64,000 nt of DNA from Paenibacillus pinihumi DSM 23905 = JCM 16419 (GCF_000422505.1 NZ_KE383864.1:664381-728380), one strand, 5' to 3'; positions 8,299 to 16,617 are shown, counted from the stretch's first letter. Program-made: numbers and translations. Notes: generated by a model from the sequence alone, not told the origin.

Positions 8299-8856
8299 CT
8301 ATCTGCTTGACGGTGGCGCCTGGTTGGAAGGCAGCTGCGATATCGTCGACAACCGGATTTGAAACAGTGAATCGTATATCATGTCCCGCGTTTGATCACT
8401 AGGTACATCTCCTTTCCTTGCTGCTGCGCGCTGAATTTTCTTATCCAGCTCACTCTTCACCCATTTGGAAATGGCATCAAGCATGCCTAGCGGTAGCCAA
8501 TCTCCCCAGCCTGCTCTAATGGCGTTAGATGTCATGGATTGGATGATGTGATACAGCAGACCGATGGTCAGAGCTCCGAAAAACGGTCCCGGAAGCTTAA
8601 CGGCCATGTCTAATAGATGACCGCCTGCTGGTAGCAGCAACATGAAGTATGAACGGAACACACCATCAATTCCGTATTTGCTCGCATAGGAATTATCTCT
8701 CTTCGCTGCCCGAATACCAGACAACCAATCCAGACAAAGAAAGAAGATTAGAGCCGACATGACTGTTCTGACTGCATCCCCTGCCCCGTACAAATACTCA
8801 AAAACGGGAAGAAGCACCGACCCGATAGCCGATGCTCCAGTCTGTGTCTTGCTCAA
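8299..8856 (-). CDS. Phage holin (toxin secretion/lysis holin family)
   Basis: 185 residues. It has several hydrophobic segments: about 15-45, 75-100, and GALTIGLLYHIIQSMTSNA near 110-130. The DWLSGIRAAKR element between segments is characteristic of the phage_holin_4/TIGR01593-type family. The C-terminus is charged and hydrophilic. Holins form membrane lesions that release a cell-wall hydrolase. The TTG start lies 5 bases after GGGGAGGGG. No lysin or structural phage genes flank it, so it is a prophage leftover or a domesticated gene. Confidence 0.8.
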   Translation of the reverse strand: MSKTQTGASAIGSVLLPVFEYLYGAGDAVRTVMSALIFFLCLDWLSGIRAAKRDNSYASKYGIDGVFRSYFMLLLPAGGHLLDMAVKLPGPFFGALTIGLLYHIIQSMTSNAIRAGWGDWLPLGMLDAISKWVKSELDKKIQRAAARKGDVPSDQTRDMIYDSLFQIRLSTISQLPSNQAPPSSR

Positions 8857-8873
8857 TATGACCCCTCCCCAAA

Positions 8874-8902
8874 ATAAAAAGGCCGCTCGTTTGAGCAGCC
8901 CC
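8874..8902 (-). terminator. Terminator upstream of the holin
   Basis: On the minus strand, GGCTGCTC/GAGCGGCC stem with a 4-base loop and a T5 run. It separates the toxin/antisense locus from the holin gene. Confidence 0.7.
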
Positions 8903-8928
8903 TAACAGTATTAATCTTTTCTATTATT

Positions 8929-8937
8929 TGGTATACT
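8929..8937 (+). promoter_or_regulatory. Extended -10 promoter of the toxin mRNA
   Basis: TGG-TATACT with no good -35; transcription would start near 8944. The resulting 5' end is exactly the segment able to pair with the mRNA 3' end. Confidence 0.55.
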
Positions 8938-8945
8938 AATCTAGT

Positions 8946-9152
8946 ACAACATGACTTGGGTGGGAAAGTATCGCCTCCAGAAGCGAGGTGATGCTATGCA
9001 ATTTTCGTTGACAGAAGTGGTTATGCTCGGCATGTTCATGCTCGCGTTCCTTACTTATCTGAATAAACGAAAATAACCTGCCCAAGTTCGCCACAGGGAG
9101 CAGGTTATTTTCTTCGAGTTTTATCTTGGAGGTTTCCCACCCAAAATGTTGT
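8946..9152 (+). repeat. Long-range inverted repeat closing the toxin mRNA
   Basis: Three nested pairings join leader and trailer: 8946-8952 with 9146-9152 (7 bp), 8956-8967 with 9133-9144 (12 bp, perfect), and 8974-8978 with 9128-9132 (5 bp). All arms lie outside the coding sequence. Confidence 0.8.
8996..9076 (+). CDS. Holin-like type I toxin, 26 residues
   Basis: The peptide starts MQFSLTEVVMLGMFMLAF and ends LTYLNKRK. A short polar N-terminus, one membrane helix (about residues 6-22) and a basic tail match the putative holin-like toxin (Hol_Tox) group of Firmicute type I toxin-antitoxin systems, which depolarise membranes. GAGGTG lies 5 bases before the ATG. The coding region sits inside a structured transcript: a CCTC (8974-8977) can pair locally with the GAGG of the ribosome binding site, a 12-bp hairpin follows the stop codon, and the 5' leader complements the 3' end. 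It is next to a phage holin gene but transcribed the other way. The function is inferred from architecture. Confidence 0.65.
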   Translation: MQFSLTEVVMLGMFMLAFLTYLNKRK

Positions 9153-9184
9153 GCAGGGGGCGACGGCAATCGCCCCTTATTTAT
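9066..9184 (-). ncRNA. Putative antisense antitoxin RNA
   Basis: A minus-strand promoter, TTGCAC (9219-9214), 17 bases, TATGCT (9196-9191), would start an RNA near 9184. That RNA would run into a 12-bp hairpin (9111-9100 with 9081-9070) followed by TTTTCGTTTATT. The roughly 120-nt RNA would be fully complementary to the 3' half of the toxin mRNA, as in TxpA/RatA-type pairs. No transcript evidence is available. Confidence 0.5.
9157..9180 (+). terminator. Terminator of the toxin mRNA
   Basis: GGGGCGA/TCGCCCC stem with a 6-base loop, then TTATTTATAT. It lies directly after the trailer arm of the long-range repeat. Confidence 0.65.
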
Positions 9185-9332
9185 ATTGTAAGCATATCAT
9201 AGCTGTTTTAGACGTGCAACGTTAACTGTCGGCGCTTTGATCATCGTTTTACACCTAATTGAATAAATTTCTTTTATTCTTGAACATAGCATCTACATAT
9301 CACCACCCCCGGCGTTGTGTTTGTTTTGGGAA

Positions 9333-9358
9333 CAAAAAAAGCACCGGTTAGGGTGCTT
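9333..9358 (-). terminator. Terminator of the small secreted protein
   Basis: On the minus strand, AGCACC/GGTGCT with a 6-base loop and a T7 run. Confidence 0.8.
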
Positions 9359-9383
9359 AGTAGCTAAAGACTTATTATCATGA

Positions 9384-9695
9384 TCAGTTTTCTAAATAAA
9401 CATATCCTCTGAAGTGAGCTATATATCCATTATCCACTTTTTCAATTCTTTCTCTATCCAACACCCCAGCCCAGGTTCCCCTTGAATCAGTAATCGTACG
9501 AGTAATAGTCCCTGGTATAGTCATATTATCTGTGTAAAATACCGAATGTGTCACAATTCTTTTAGTGATACTTGTGGCTTGAACAGAAGGTTTTAGATCC
9601 ACTCCTGTAGTTGGCGCAGCAACTGCCGCACCGGTGATAGATGTCATCAGTAGAATAGAAGCTAAAGCACTTTTAACAAATAGACTCTTTCTCAT
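9384..9695 (-). CDS. Small secreted protein of unknown family
   Basis: 103 residues. The N-terminus MRKSLFVKSALASILLMTS followed by ITGAAVAAP is a clean signal peptide with an AVAA-type cleavage site. The mature part is about 75 residues and beta-rich (TITRTITDSRGTWAGVLDRERI, ending in FRGYVYLEN). An ideal AAGGAGG site lies 7 bases before the ATG, and a terminator follows. It lies in the AT-rich island and has no recognisable homologue family. Confidence 0.7.
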   Translation of the reverse strand: MRKSLFVKSALASILLMTSITGAAVAAPTTGVDLKPSVQATSITKRIVTHSVFYTDNMTIPGTITRTITDSRGTWAGVLDRERIEKVDNGYIAHFRGYVYLEN

Positions 9696-9849
9696 AAAAA
9701 AACCTCCTTAAATTAGAATACAGTCCATATTTATATTATCATATATTCCTTGTTTTTACTATTGTTTTACATTTTTATTAGTTTTCATGAAATACATATA
9801 TAAATTACCGTCCCGCAGAAGCAGAAAAAGAAAAAGCACCCTTAGGTGC

Positions 9850-10098
9850 CTATCCGAACTCATAGAACTTGTTCAATAATAAGTTAATATTTTTAATCTC
9901 ATCTGCATTCTCTTCTTCTACCAGGCGCTTTCGATCCTCAAGACTAGAAATAGTTTGTCTAATAGATTCGAGGTACTTCTTATACTCTTAGCTACTAGGA
10001 GGCTTTAATTTTGCCTCAGAATCCCTGCTAAACCCAGATGCGAGCATCTTATATGCCCGATCTCTGGCAGATGAAATAAAAAATTTGAAATTTATGTA
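9850..10098 (-). pseudogene. Decayed gene, one internal stop
   Basis: On the minus strand a frame of 83 codons reads through RAYKMLASGFSRDSEAKLKP, then one TAA stop (9988-9990), then EYKKYLESIRQTISSLEDRK, and ends in LLLNKFYEFG-stop. It has protein-like composition and a terminator right at its end (AGCACC/GGTGC with T-rich tail, 9827-9851), but no start codon or ribosome binding site. It is probably a truncated phage or accessory gene. The rest of the 9696-10359 gap is AT-rich, with nothing else supportable. Confidence 0.45.
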
Positions 10099-10359
10099 TT
10101 AAAATTGTTGGCAAGGTGCACACTCTCATACAACCTTAACAATAAACTCTAGCGTAGTGGCAGGTCCGTTTCTTGGGGCACTATGGAGATTTGAAATTAC
10201 ACTTATTTCGTGGCTCATGGTAAATGAGAACGGTATATTAATTTGTATTCTTGTGTAACATTGCGACTTATTTTCTGCAAATATTTACATATTCTTTGAA
10301 TAAGTATAAAGTGAAGATAAATTTAAACTAGTAGCGGAGAGGAGAAAGCGTATACATTC

Positions 10360-10749
10360 ATGCTTGTTTTCACACTTCTTTCTTTAGTTATTTTAATGCC
10401 AACAAACAAGGTATCCGCGTATTATTATGTTACATCGCATACCATGAGCGATGTGAAAGTTGGAGGAGCTGTATTCCATACAGGTAACATCACACCTTTT
10501 GACCCTAGTACAAAAATTCATCAGTTTACGACTCACAGAAGCGGTACGGCACTGTTCACTGTTGTAAATACGAATTACGGCGGTCCGCTGCAAGTCCAAG
10601 TGTTGGACTCCAATTTTAATGTTATTCCTAATCACAATAACGGAATTAACGTTCTAGCCAACCAAGTCTACTATTTAAAAGTTACGTTGACCGGAGCCAA
10701 TCATCCTAACGGTGCATCCTATGTTTATATGGGTCACTATGTGGTATAG
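10360..10749 (+). CDS. Secreted hypothetical protein
   Basis: 129 residues. It begins with a hydrophobic stretch (MLVFTLLSLVILMPTNKVSA) that would serve as a signal sequence but lacks the usual basic n-region. The mature part is beta-rich (SGTALFTVVNTNYGGPLQVQV, NQVYYLKVTLTGANHPNG) and may be a small beta-sandwich. The site GGAGAGGAG is about 13 bases from the ATG, rather far. In the adjacent frame the same bases encode a basic stretch (RRKRIHS), so a frameshift near 10355 may have removed the original start. Family unknown. Confidence 0.5.
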   Translation: MLVFTLLSLVILMPTNKVSAYYYVTSHTMSDVKVGGAVFHTGNITPFDPSTKIHQFTTHRSGTALFTVVNTNYGGPLQVQVLDSNFNVIPNHNNGINVLANQVYYLKVTLTGANHPNGASYVYMGHYVV

Positions 10750-11066
10750 TTTTGCTTTGTATGGATCAATGAAGAGGCTGCCTTGCTGAAGTAGACTCTT
10801 TCTCTGTGCGTTAGAATTAAAATGAACGAAAATCGCCGGGTAACGGCTCCCCCTCTGCCCCATCCACTCTTGATCCCGCCATGGAACGGGCTCTCACGTA
10901 TCCCATCATAAATCTCCAAACACTCCTTGGAAACGAAGATCGAATTAGTTTCAAATCATAAACAGGACTAAAGTAACAAGTTCAACTTCGATTTATTCAT
11001 ACGTTCAGAGCTTGTATAGATTCATTTGATATGATATTGGCATCTATATTCTCTGAGGTGAAGCAC
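10750..11066. other. Intergenic region without a gene
   Basis: No gene with a ribosome binding site is visible. The sequence from about 10772 (GAGGCTGCC...) to 10930 has a higher GC content than its surroundings and may be an IS or rearrangement scar, but no terminal repeats or transposase motif could be matched. Confidence 0.3.
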
Positions 11067-11435
11067 ATGCAACCTAATATTGACCCGAAAACGCCGCTGA
11101 AACATTATTTTCCTGTTGTCGAGCCAATACTTTCCCTAAATATTAATGAACTTCGGCGTGCCTCCTATTCCGAAGACAATAAAAAAACCGTCTCCCTTAT
11201 GATTGGCGCACTTCGCAGACGGCGTTATCTAACCATTGGTGATGTTTTGAATACTACATGGAAAGACTTGAGCAGTATTCGAAATTTCGGAATAACCTGT
11301 CAACTGCTGCTTTTTAATTTTCTGCAACGAATCACTGAACATCCCGAATACCTCATTAATCTGGATGTCTACGAAAGAAAGAGAAGAATTGAAGCCATTA
11401 AAGGCCGTCTCAGGGAAATGGGCATGATTTTATAA
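11067..11435 (+). CDS. Small protein with RNA polymerase alpha-CTD-like region
   Basis: 122 residues from the ATG at 11067, chosen for the GAGGTG site 7 bases upstream. Residues about 20-95 contain LSLNINELRRASYS, RRRYLTIGDVLNTTWKDLSSIRNFG, and LLLFNFLQRI. This is the helix-turn pattern of the alpha C-terminal domain (L-x-T-x-x-DLL-x(6)L-x-x-I-x-NFG). No alpha N-terminal domain is present. It may be a stand-alone DNA- or protein-binding adaptor in the accessory island. A strong bidirectional terminator follows. Confidence 0.55.
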   Translation: MQPNIDPKTPLKHYFPVVEPILSLNINELRRASYSEDNKKTVSLMIGALRRRRYLTIGDVLNTTWKDLSSIRNFGITCQLLLFNFLQRITEHPEYLINLDVYERKRRIEAIKGRLREMGMIL

Positions 11436-11474
11436 TAACCAGCCTCTACAATTAAGTAGGGGCTGGTTATTATT
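11432..11474. terminator. Bidirectional terminator
   Basis: The stem AATAACCAGCC/GGCTGGTTATT, extended by TCTAC/GTAGG, lies between two convergent genes. Confidence 0.85.
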
Positions 11475-11495
11475 ACCTTCTTATTTCTATCTGAT

Positions 11496-13412
11496 TTAAA
11501 ATCCAAACGGTATAACCACTACATTAACATTCGCTCCCAGCATATTTTTAACTTGAAGCGATGTGTCTTTTAAATAGATGTTCAGCTTTCCGGACTCCTC
11601 AGTTTCCTTTGTAGAAACAATTGCATCTGCTCCTGTAAAGGCCGGGAACAGTATAGAGCCAGTGGAGAAAAGAATCGCAAACGCTGCTTTTGTTGAATTC
11701 GCGTAAATCAGATAAATCCCCCGTTTATTGGCATTGTTATTAAAGGGAAAACCAAAATTTTCTGAGGTTTGATTTGCTATTAATTTAATGGTTTCGCTAG
11801 AGAATGAGCGGGCTCGAAACATTCCATCCGTAGACATTCTATATAAAGGACTAGTGTCAAAATTAATTTCCGTTTTATCTGTGAAATAGTAAGTCAAATC
11901 ATTCGAAGATGCGTCAATTTTTCGACCCCAACGTCTGTTTCTAGCTACTGGTGACGATAATGTATCACGGTCCTGATAGCCTCCCGGAAACCGATTATCA
12001 TTTATTAAAGTTCCAAGAAATCTCATTACCGGCTCTCCATTAGAAACGTACGGAACTTCTTCATTACTTTGCCACAACTGATTAACAGATAAACCTGCAG
12101 CATGTAATGCAGGACCAATAAATCCGCCTATAAAGTTAATTTCATGCACACGTCCACCAAGATCAAATAAACGATTTTTTAAATTTGTATTTTGAGAGGA
12201 AGATTGAATAGTTATTGTAGGATTTTCAAATAGTACCGAAAACACATTTTTGAATTTAAACATTGGAACAATGTCATCCAGGGTTACACTGGCGTTTGCC
12301 CCATTCGGATTATTATTATGAGTAAACTGTGTGCTGTTAAAAGAAATTTGGCTGCAATTCTCAGCATCAAAGATTGTTGTATTAAATGCACGAGTCTCAA
12401 AATGGCAACCATTAAAACCTATATTATAATGTCTTTGTTTCGCGCTATCTGAACCGCCTTTTAATTTAATGAAAGTGCCGTCCACCATTCCTTCCCAATG
12501 ACAGCGGTAGAATTGCAAGTTATTTGTATTATCCTTGGAATGCAATTTAATATTGATGCCTAGAGGACTTTTCCCGCTAAAGGAGAAGAATCCACAATTT
12601 ATAAAGGCTGTATCAAACCAATGCTCGACTTCAAAAACCTGGTTCCAATAATACCAATCCACATTTTCAATAAAAGACTGGCTTAATGCACGAAAAATAC
12701 TTTCAGAACTGTTTCTTCCTACTCGGGCAAAACAACCATTATCATGTCCAATAAATCTGACGTTCTTACAAGTCAATGAACCATATGGAAGATCAAACAT
12801 CAAATTGGCATTAGGACCTAATTCTAAAACGGAGCTGGATTTGCCCATTCCTTCAATATGCAAGTTTAATTGATCTCCCATATGACCATTAGCCAACTTC
12901 ATGTCTGCAACAACCGTCTCATCAACCTTATAAGTACCAGGAGGAACTTTCAAAACAATTGTACGGTAAGTTGTTCCTCCCCTTCCTTTGACTTTGATAT
13001 GTTTGAGGCAGCTTTGTATGGCTTCTTTCAGTGCATCTGAACAATCAACTTGCCCGGTTGCATCTGCATTAAACCAACTGAGATTAACCCCTCTGTCCCA
13101 AAACTCCTCATCAATTTCTTTTAACTTCTCGATAGGGGAAATCAGGGAAGATTTCATCAATGAAGCTGCTTCGTTGCTTTTGGTTTCTTTTAGTTTTTCG
13201 CTAACTTTGTATTCCATGCTATCTTTTGCACGCAGGGCAGAAGTAACTTCTGCCGCTCTTTCAATCGGAACAATAAGAGAAATTACTTCCGGGTATTTTG
13301 AAAGCACCTGCTTTGCCACCCCAGATATACTATCGAACACTGCATTTTGCTGCAGCCCCTCTATTGTCGGCCCAACATAAATGAGGTGCCCTTTTTCTCC
13401 CATCCTTTTCAC
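11496..13412 (-). CDS. Large right-handed beta-helix (pectate-lyase-like) protein
   Basis: 638 residues. Residues about 105-170 resemble the start of the pectate lyase superfamily fold: WFNADATGQVDCSDALKEAI is like the FGA-x-GDG-x-xDT-x-A motif, followed by VPPGTYKV. Residues 170-440 show the repeated short beta strands of a parallel helix (NVRFIGHDNGCFARV, FINCGFFSFSG, GFNGCHFETRAFN). The C-terminal 150 residues look like a separate beta domain. No signal peptide is visible; the N-terminal 100 residues are partly coiled-coil-like. The start is GTG 13412, four bases after AAAGG (ATG 13403 is an alternative). A tail-spike, spore-surface or polysaccharide-active protein is possible; catalytic residues cannot be named. 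Confidence 0.65.
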   Translation of the reverse strand: MKRMGEKGHLIYVGPTIEGLQQNAVFDSISGVAKQVLSKYPEVISLIVPIERAAEVTSALRAKDSMEYKVSEKLKETKSNEAASLMKSSLISPIEKLKEIDEEFWDRGVNLSWFNADATGQVDCSDALKEAIQSCLKHIKVKGRGGTTYRTIVLKVPPGTYKVDETVVADMKLANGHMGDQLNLHIEGMGKSSSVLELGPNANLMFDLPYGSLTCKNVRFIGHDNGCFARVGRNSSESIFRALSQSFIENVDWYYWNQVFEVEHWFDTAFINCGFFSFSGKSPLGINIKLHSKDNTNNLQFYRCHWEGMVDGTFIKLKGGSDSAKQRHYNIGFNGCHFETRAFNTTIFDAENCSQISFNSTQFTHNNNPNGANASVTLDDIVPMFKFKNVFSVLFENPTITIQSSSQNTNLKNRLFDLGGRVHEINFIGGFIGPALHAAGLSVNQLWQSNEEVPYVSNGEPVMRFLGTLINDNRFPGGYQDRDTLSSPVARNRRWGRKIDASSNDLTYYFTDKTEINFDTSPLYRMSTDGMFRARSFSSETIKLIANQTSENFGFPFNNNANKRGIYLIYANSTKAAFAILFSTGSILFPAFTGADAIVSTKETEESGKLNIYLKDTSLQVKNMLGANVNVVVIPFGF

Positions 13413-13586
13413 CCGACCTTTCTATTCTTTAGTATCACCATCCATTTATGGAACATGCTATTTCTCTATCAATAACAGGTATAGGCTATTAAAAGTTTTA
13501 TAGATTATTCTATGCAAGACTCATGCTAAGTGTAACGCTTTATTTGAAGTCTTGAATTTTTTTTCTATTAAAATTTTACCCATAGC

Positions 13587-13615
13587 AAAAAGCGGGAAAA
13601 CCAGGTTCTCCCGCC
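13587..13615 (-). terminator. Terminator after the isomerase gene
   Basis: On the minus strand, GCGGGA/TCCCGC with an 11-base loop and a T5 run, about 45 bases after the stop at 13659. Confidence 0.75.
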
Positions 13616-13658
13616 ATACAATAATTAATTGTTTGATTGTTATTGCTATAAATAGTGC

Positions 13659-14549
13659 CTATCCTCTAAATCGCTTCAAAAACTCCACCGCCAGCCCGAT
13701 ATCCGCCTCCGGGCTCGTGCCAACCTCACGCTCAATGGTCAGATAGCCTTTGTAGCCGATGTCGTTGAGTGCCTGCAAATAGGCTGGCCAGTCGACGCCG
13801 CCCTCACCCAATGGCACCTCGCGGAAGGCAGAACCCGTCTCTGCCATCGCCGCGATCTTCTCATGATCAAGCTCCACCTCATAGCCGTAAAAGCCGTACA
13901 CATCACGCGGATCGATGTGGCCAAGCTTAACCCCGTCCTTCGCGTGGGTATGAACAATATAATCCTTCAGCGTGTACACGCCCTGTACAGGATCATCTCC
14001 GGTCACCATGACCATATTCGCAGGATCAAAATTGACGGATACCCCTTTCGTACCGAGACTATCCAGGAAGGCCTTCAAATGTGCTGAGGTCTCCGGTCCG
14101 GTCTCAATGGCAAAATAGGCGTTCATATCGCTTGCAAAGCGGCTTAACTCTTCGCAAGCCGTATGCATGGTTTCATAAATTTTGCTATTCGGGTCATCGG
14201 GAACAATACCAATATGGGTCGTTATAATATTTGTACCCAGCTCCATACCCAGTTCCATAATGCGCTTGGACTTGTCGATCTTAGCCTGGTTTTGTGCCGG
14301 GTCCTGGAAGCCATGGCCTCCCAAATCTCCGACCAGAGCAGAAATTTCAAGGCCAAGGGATTGAATATAATCACGCCATTCTTTCCGTGCGCTCGCCGAT
14401 AATCCCGCAGGATCAAGCTCTCCCTGAACGGCATAGATTTGCACGCCATCTGCCCCAACCTTATGTGCCTTCAGCAGGCCCTCCTTGACTCCGACCTGAA
14501 AACTGTCTACAATAACGCCAATTTTATTCGTAATGACAGGTACGCTCAT
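13659..14549 (-). CDS. Sugar phosphate isomerase/epimerase (TIM barrel)
   Basis: 296-residue xylose-isomerase-like TIM barrel (AP endonuclease 2 superfamily). Metal-ligand-type elements are in order: HIGIVPDD, FAIETGPE, VNFDPANMVM, VHTHAKDGV and LTIEREVG. These enzymes isomerise or epimerise sugars or inositol derivatives, or remove keto groups with IolE/IolH-like chemistry. It is the third gene of the set 16617-13659 and is separated by 155 bases from the second isomerase gene, with its own GGGAG site. Together with the adjacent dehydrogenase it suggests an oxidise/epimerise/reduce route for an uncommon sugar. The exact substrate is unknown. Confidence 0.8.
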   Translation of the reverse strand: MSVPVITNKIGVIVDSFQVGVKEGLLKAHKVGADGVQIYAVQGELDPAGLSASARKEWRDYIQSLGLEISALVGDLGGHGFQDPAQNQAKIDKSKRIMELGMELGTNIITTHIGIVPDDPNSKIYETMHTACEELSRFASDMNAYFAIETGPETSAHLKAFLDSLGTKGVSVNFDPANMVMVTGDDPVQGVYTLKDYIVHTHAKDGVKLGHIDPRDVYGFYGYEVELDHEKIAAMAETGSAFREVPLGEGGVDWPAYLQALNDIGYKGYLTIEREVGTSPEADIGLAVEFLKRFRG

Positions 14550-14704
14550 GTACTGACCGCTCCCTTCCGCATCGATTTGCTTGCTGCTATTTAGTTACAC
14601 GCATGATTTACAAGTGCAAGACACCGTCGTGTGAAATGTTCTTCCAACCTGCGTTCCCAAATGCCCTGAGGAACGATTTCGTTCAATCACCACCAGAATT
14701 TTTG

Positions 14705-15562
14705 CTAAACTTCTGCCCAAACCCGCTTCACATAATCAAAGCCCAGCTTAGTTCCAGCCTTGCACTCTTCCATACCCTCAAATTCAATCGAAATGTATCC
14801 GTCATAGCCGCCCGCCTTGACTGTCCGGAGCACATTCGGCATATCGATATCACCGTGACCCACAATGGCGCCGCGCAGCCAGTTTCCGCTTCCCGACTTG
14901 AACCAGCCTTCACCAGGTGCACGATACGAAGGACGATAATAGAAGTCCTTCACATGAACCATCGAAGCCAGGCCAATGTTATTGGCAACAGCTACCGACG
15001 GGTCCTCGTCCGCACACAGGAAGTTGCCCACATCCAGCGTCGTTTTGAAGTTGTCCCGTCCAACCGCCTTCACCAGCGCCTGCACCCGGTCGCTATGCTG
15101 AACGAAGTATCCGTGATTTTCAATGCTCGTCGTAATGCCTAGCGGCGCAGCGTAATCTGCGATCTCCTGACAAGCCGCCGTCAGCTTCGGAAGCTGCTCC
15201 AGAAAATGGCCGATTGAGGTGTCCTGCGTCCAGGCAACATCATGCCGCATCCGCTTGATGCCAAGCGCCGCAGCCACGTCCACATCCCGCTTTACCTTCT
15301 CAATTTCAGCCTGGTAAGCTTCACCTTCCAACCCGATGAAATTGGCTCCTACCGCATAGTTGGAGAGCTCAAGACCTTTTTCCGCTGCCTGACGTTTGAT
15401 TAACTCAATCAGTTCATCATTGTCTGTCAGCGTAAAACCAAGCGGTACAATCTCTACATGTTCCGCCCCAATTTCTGCAATATAGGACAGGACATCCTCG
15501 ATGGTCATCTCACCGCTTGACAGCGCCTTGTAGAGACTATATGTGCTTATGCCCAGTTTCAT
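14705..15562 (-). CDS. Sugar phosphate isomerase/epimerase (TIM barrel)
   Basis: 285-residue member of the same TIM-barrel superfamily as its downstream neighbour, though not a close copy. Visible barrel-strand elements are MKLGISTYSLYKAL, AEHVEIVPLGF, ITTSIENHGYF, KTTLDVGNFLC, MVHVKDFYYRPS and YISIEFEGME. The last are metal-binding glutamate/aspartate/histidine positions in the family. Its ATG overlaps the stop of the dehydrogenase gene by four bases, indicating translational coupling. It probably acts on the 3-keto or inosose-like product of that dehydrogenase; this is inferred from context. Confidence 0.82.
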   Translation of the reverse strand: MKLGISTYSLYKALSSGEMTIEDVLSYIAEIGAEHVEIVPLGFTLTDNDELIELIKRQAAEKGLELSNYAVGANFIGLEGEAYQAEIEKVKRDVDVAAALGIKRMRHDVAWTQDTSIGHFLEQLPKLTAACQEIADYAAPLGITTSIENHGYFVQHSDRVQALVKAVGRDNFKTTLDVGNFLCADEDPSVAVANNIGLASMVHVKDFYYRPSYRAPGEGWFKSGSGNWLRGAIVGHGDIDMPNVLRTVKAGGYDGYISIEFEGMEECKAGTKLGFDYVKRVWAEV

Positions 15563-16617
15563 AGCTTCACCTCAGCTCGCTTAGCGGCCGACTCATAGAT
15601 CCCAACCAGTATCTTCATAATCTCTACCCCGTCCTCAACAGGACTAATCGGTGTGTTCCCGTTCAAAACACAATCTGCGAAATGGTCGATTTCATTTTTG
15701 AAAGCGCCTTCGAAGTGGAATCCCTTATGGTCCGTTTGCGGATAGATATTGAGAATCGTATCGTTCTGCTCGGTGACAATAACGGTCTCCGGATCGATCT
15801 CAAATCCGCCCTTGTCACCGTAAAGCTTGACGCTGCCTTCATTCTCCTTGGCATGCAGGGTGAAGCTTACATCCACCATCAGTGATGCGCCATTCTCGAA
15901 GCGGATCAGTGCATTGGCCATATCCTCTACCGTGCTGGAACTGCCATCATAATCAGCTGCTTTATAGAAAGACAGGTACTTTACATTGGAGCGGTTGCCC
16001 AGCTTCTGATACGTATTGGCACTCACGGATACCGGCTTAGGCCGTCCCATCATATACCAGCACAGGTCGATGACATGCACTCCGATATCAATCAGCGGGC
16101 CACCCCCGGAACGTTCGATATCTGCGAACCAGCCTCCCGGATTGCCCAGCCTGCGGATTGTCGTCGCTTTCGCATAGTAGATATCCCCGAATTCGCCACG
16201 GTCTGCCATCGAGCGCAGCAGTTGGGCATTCGTATCATAACGGCGCACAAATCCAACTTGAAGCAGCTTGCCGGATGTCTTGACTGCCTCCTGAACCTTC
16301 AACGCTTCCTCTACTGTACGGCAAAGCGGTTTCTCAACCAGCACATGCTTGCCCGCCTCAAGAGCGGCAATGCTGATTTCCGCATGTGTATTATTCCATG
16401 TACAAATGCTTACCGCCTGAACTGCCGGATCAGCAAGCAAATCATGATAATTGGTATAAACCTTCGATGCCCCGTATTTTTCAGCCGCTTTGCGCGCTCT
16501 TTCCTCATTCAGGTCGCAGACCGCATAAATCTCTGTCTTGGAATTGCTCTGATAGGCGTCCATATGAAAAGATGAGATGGAGCCAGTTCCGATCACGCCG
16601 ATTTGTACAGGTTGCAT
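15559..16617 (-). CDS. Gfo/Idh/MocA family oxidoreductase
   Basis: 352-residue NAD(P)-dependent sugar or inositol dehydrogenase. The Rossmann motif IGVIGTGSIS is at residues 5-14. The family signature EKPLCRT, with the catalytic lysine, is near residue 95. The region GGGPLIDIGVHVIDLCWYM contains the conserved D-x-x-x-H pair of the active site. It is the first gene of a three-gene unit with two TIM-barrel isomerases and lies divergent from an AraC regulator that very likely controls it. Myo-inositol dehydrogenase-like activity is one option; a substrate is not assigned. Confidence 0.88.
   Translation of the reverse strand: MQPVQIGVIGTGSISSFHMDAYQSNSKTEIYAVCDLNEERARKAAEKYGASKVYTNYHDLLADPAVQAVSICTWNNTHAEISIAALEAGKHVLVEKPLCRTVEEALKVQEAVKTSGKLLQVGFVRRYDTNAQLLRSMADRGEFGDIYYAKATTIRRLGNPGGWFADIERSGGGPLIDIGVHVIDLCWYMMGRPKPVSVSANTYQKLGNRSNVKYLSFYKAADYDGSSSTVEDMANALIRFENGASLMVDVSFTLHAKENEGSVKLYGDKGGFEIDPETVIVTEQNDTILNIYPQTDHKGFHFEGAFKNEIDHFADCVLNGNTPISPVEDGVEIMKILVGIYESAAKRAEVKL

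Noticed and set aside
8936-9169. 77-codon minus-strand frame over the toxin locus
   Set aside because: No start signal and it spans two hairpins; better explained as antisense RNA territory.
10772-10930. Possible IS end (GAGGCTGCC...)
   Set aside because: No matching second end, no transposase fragment and no target duplication could be found.
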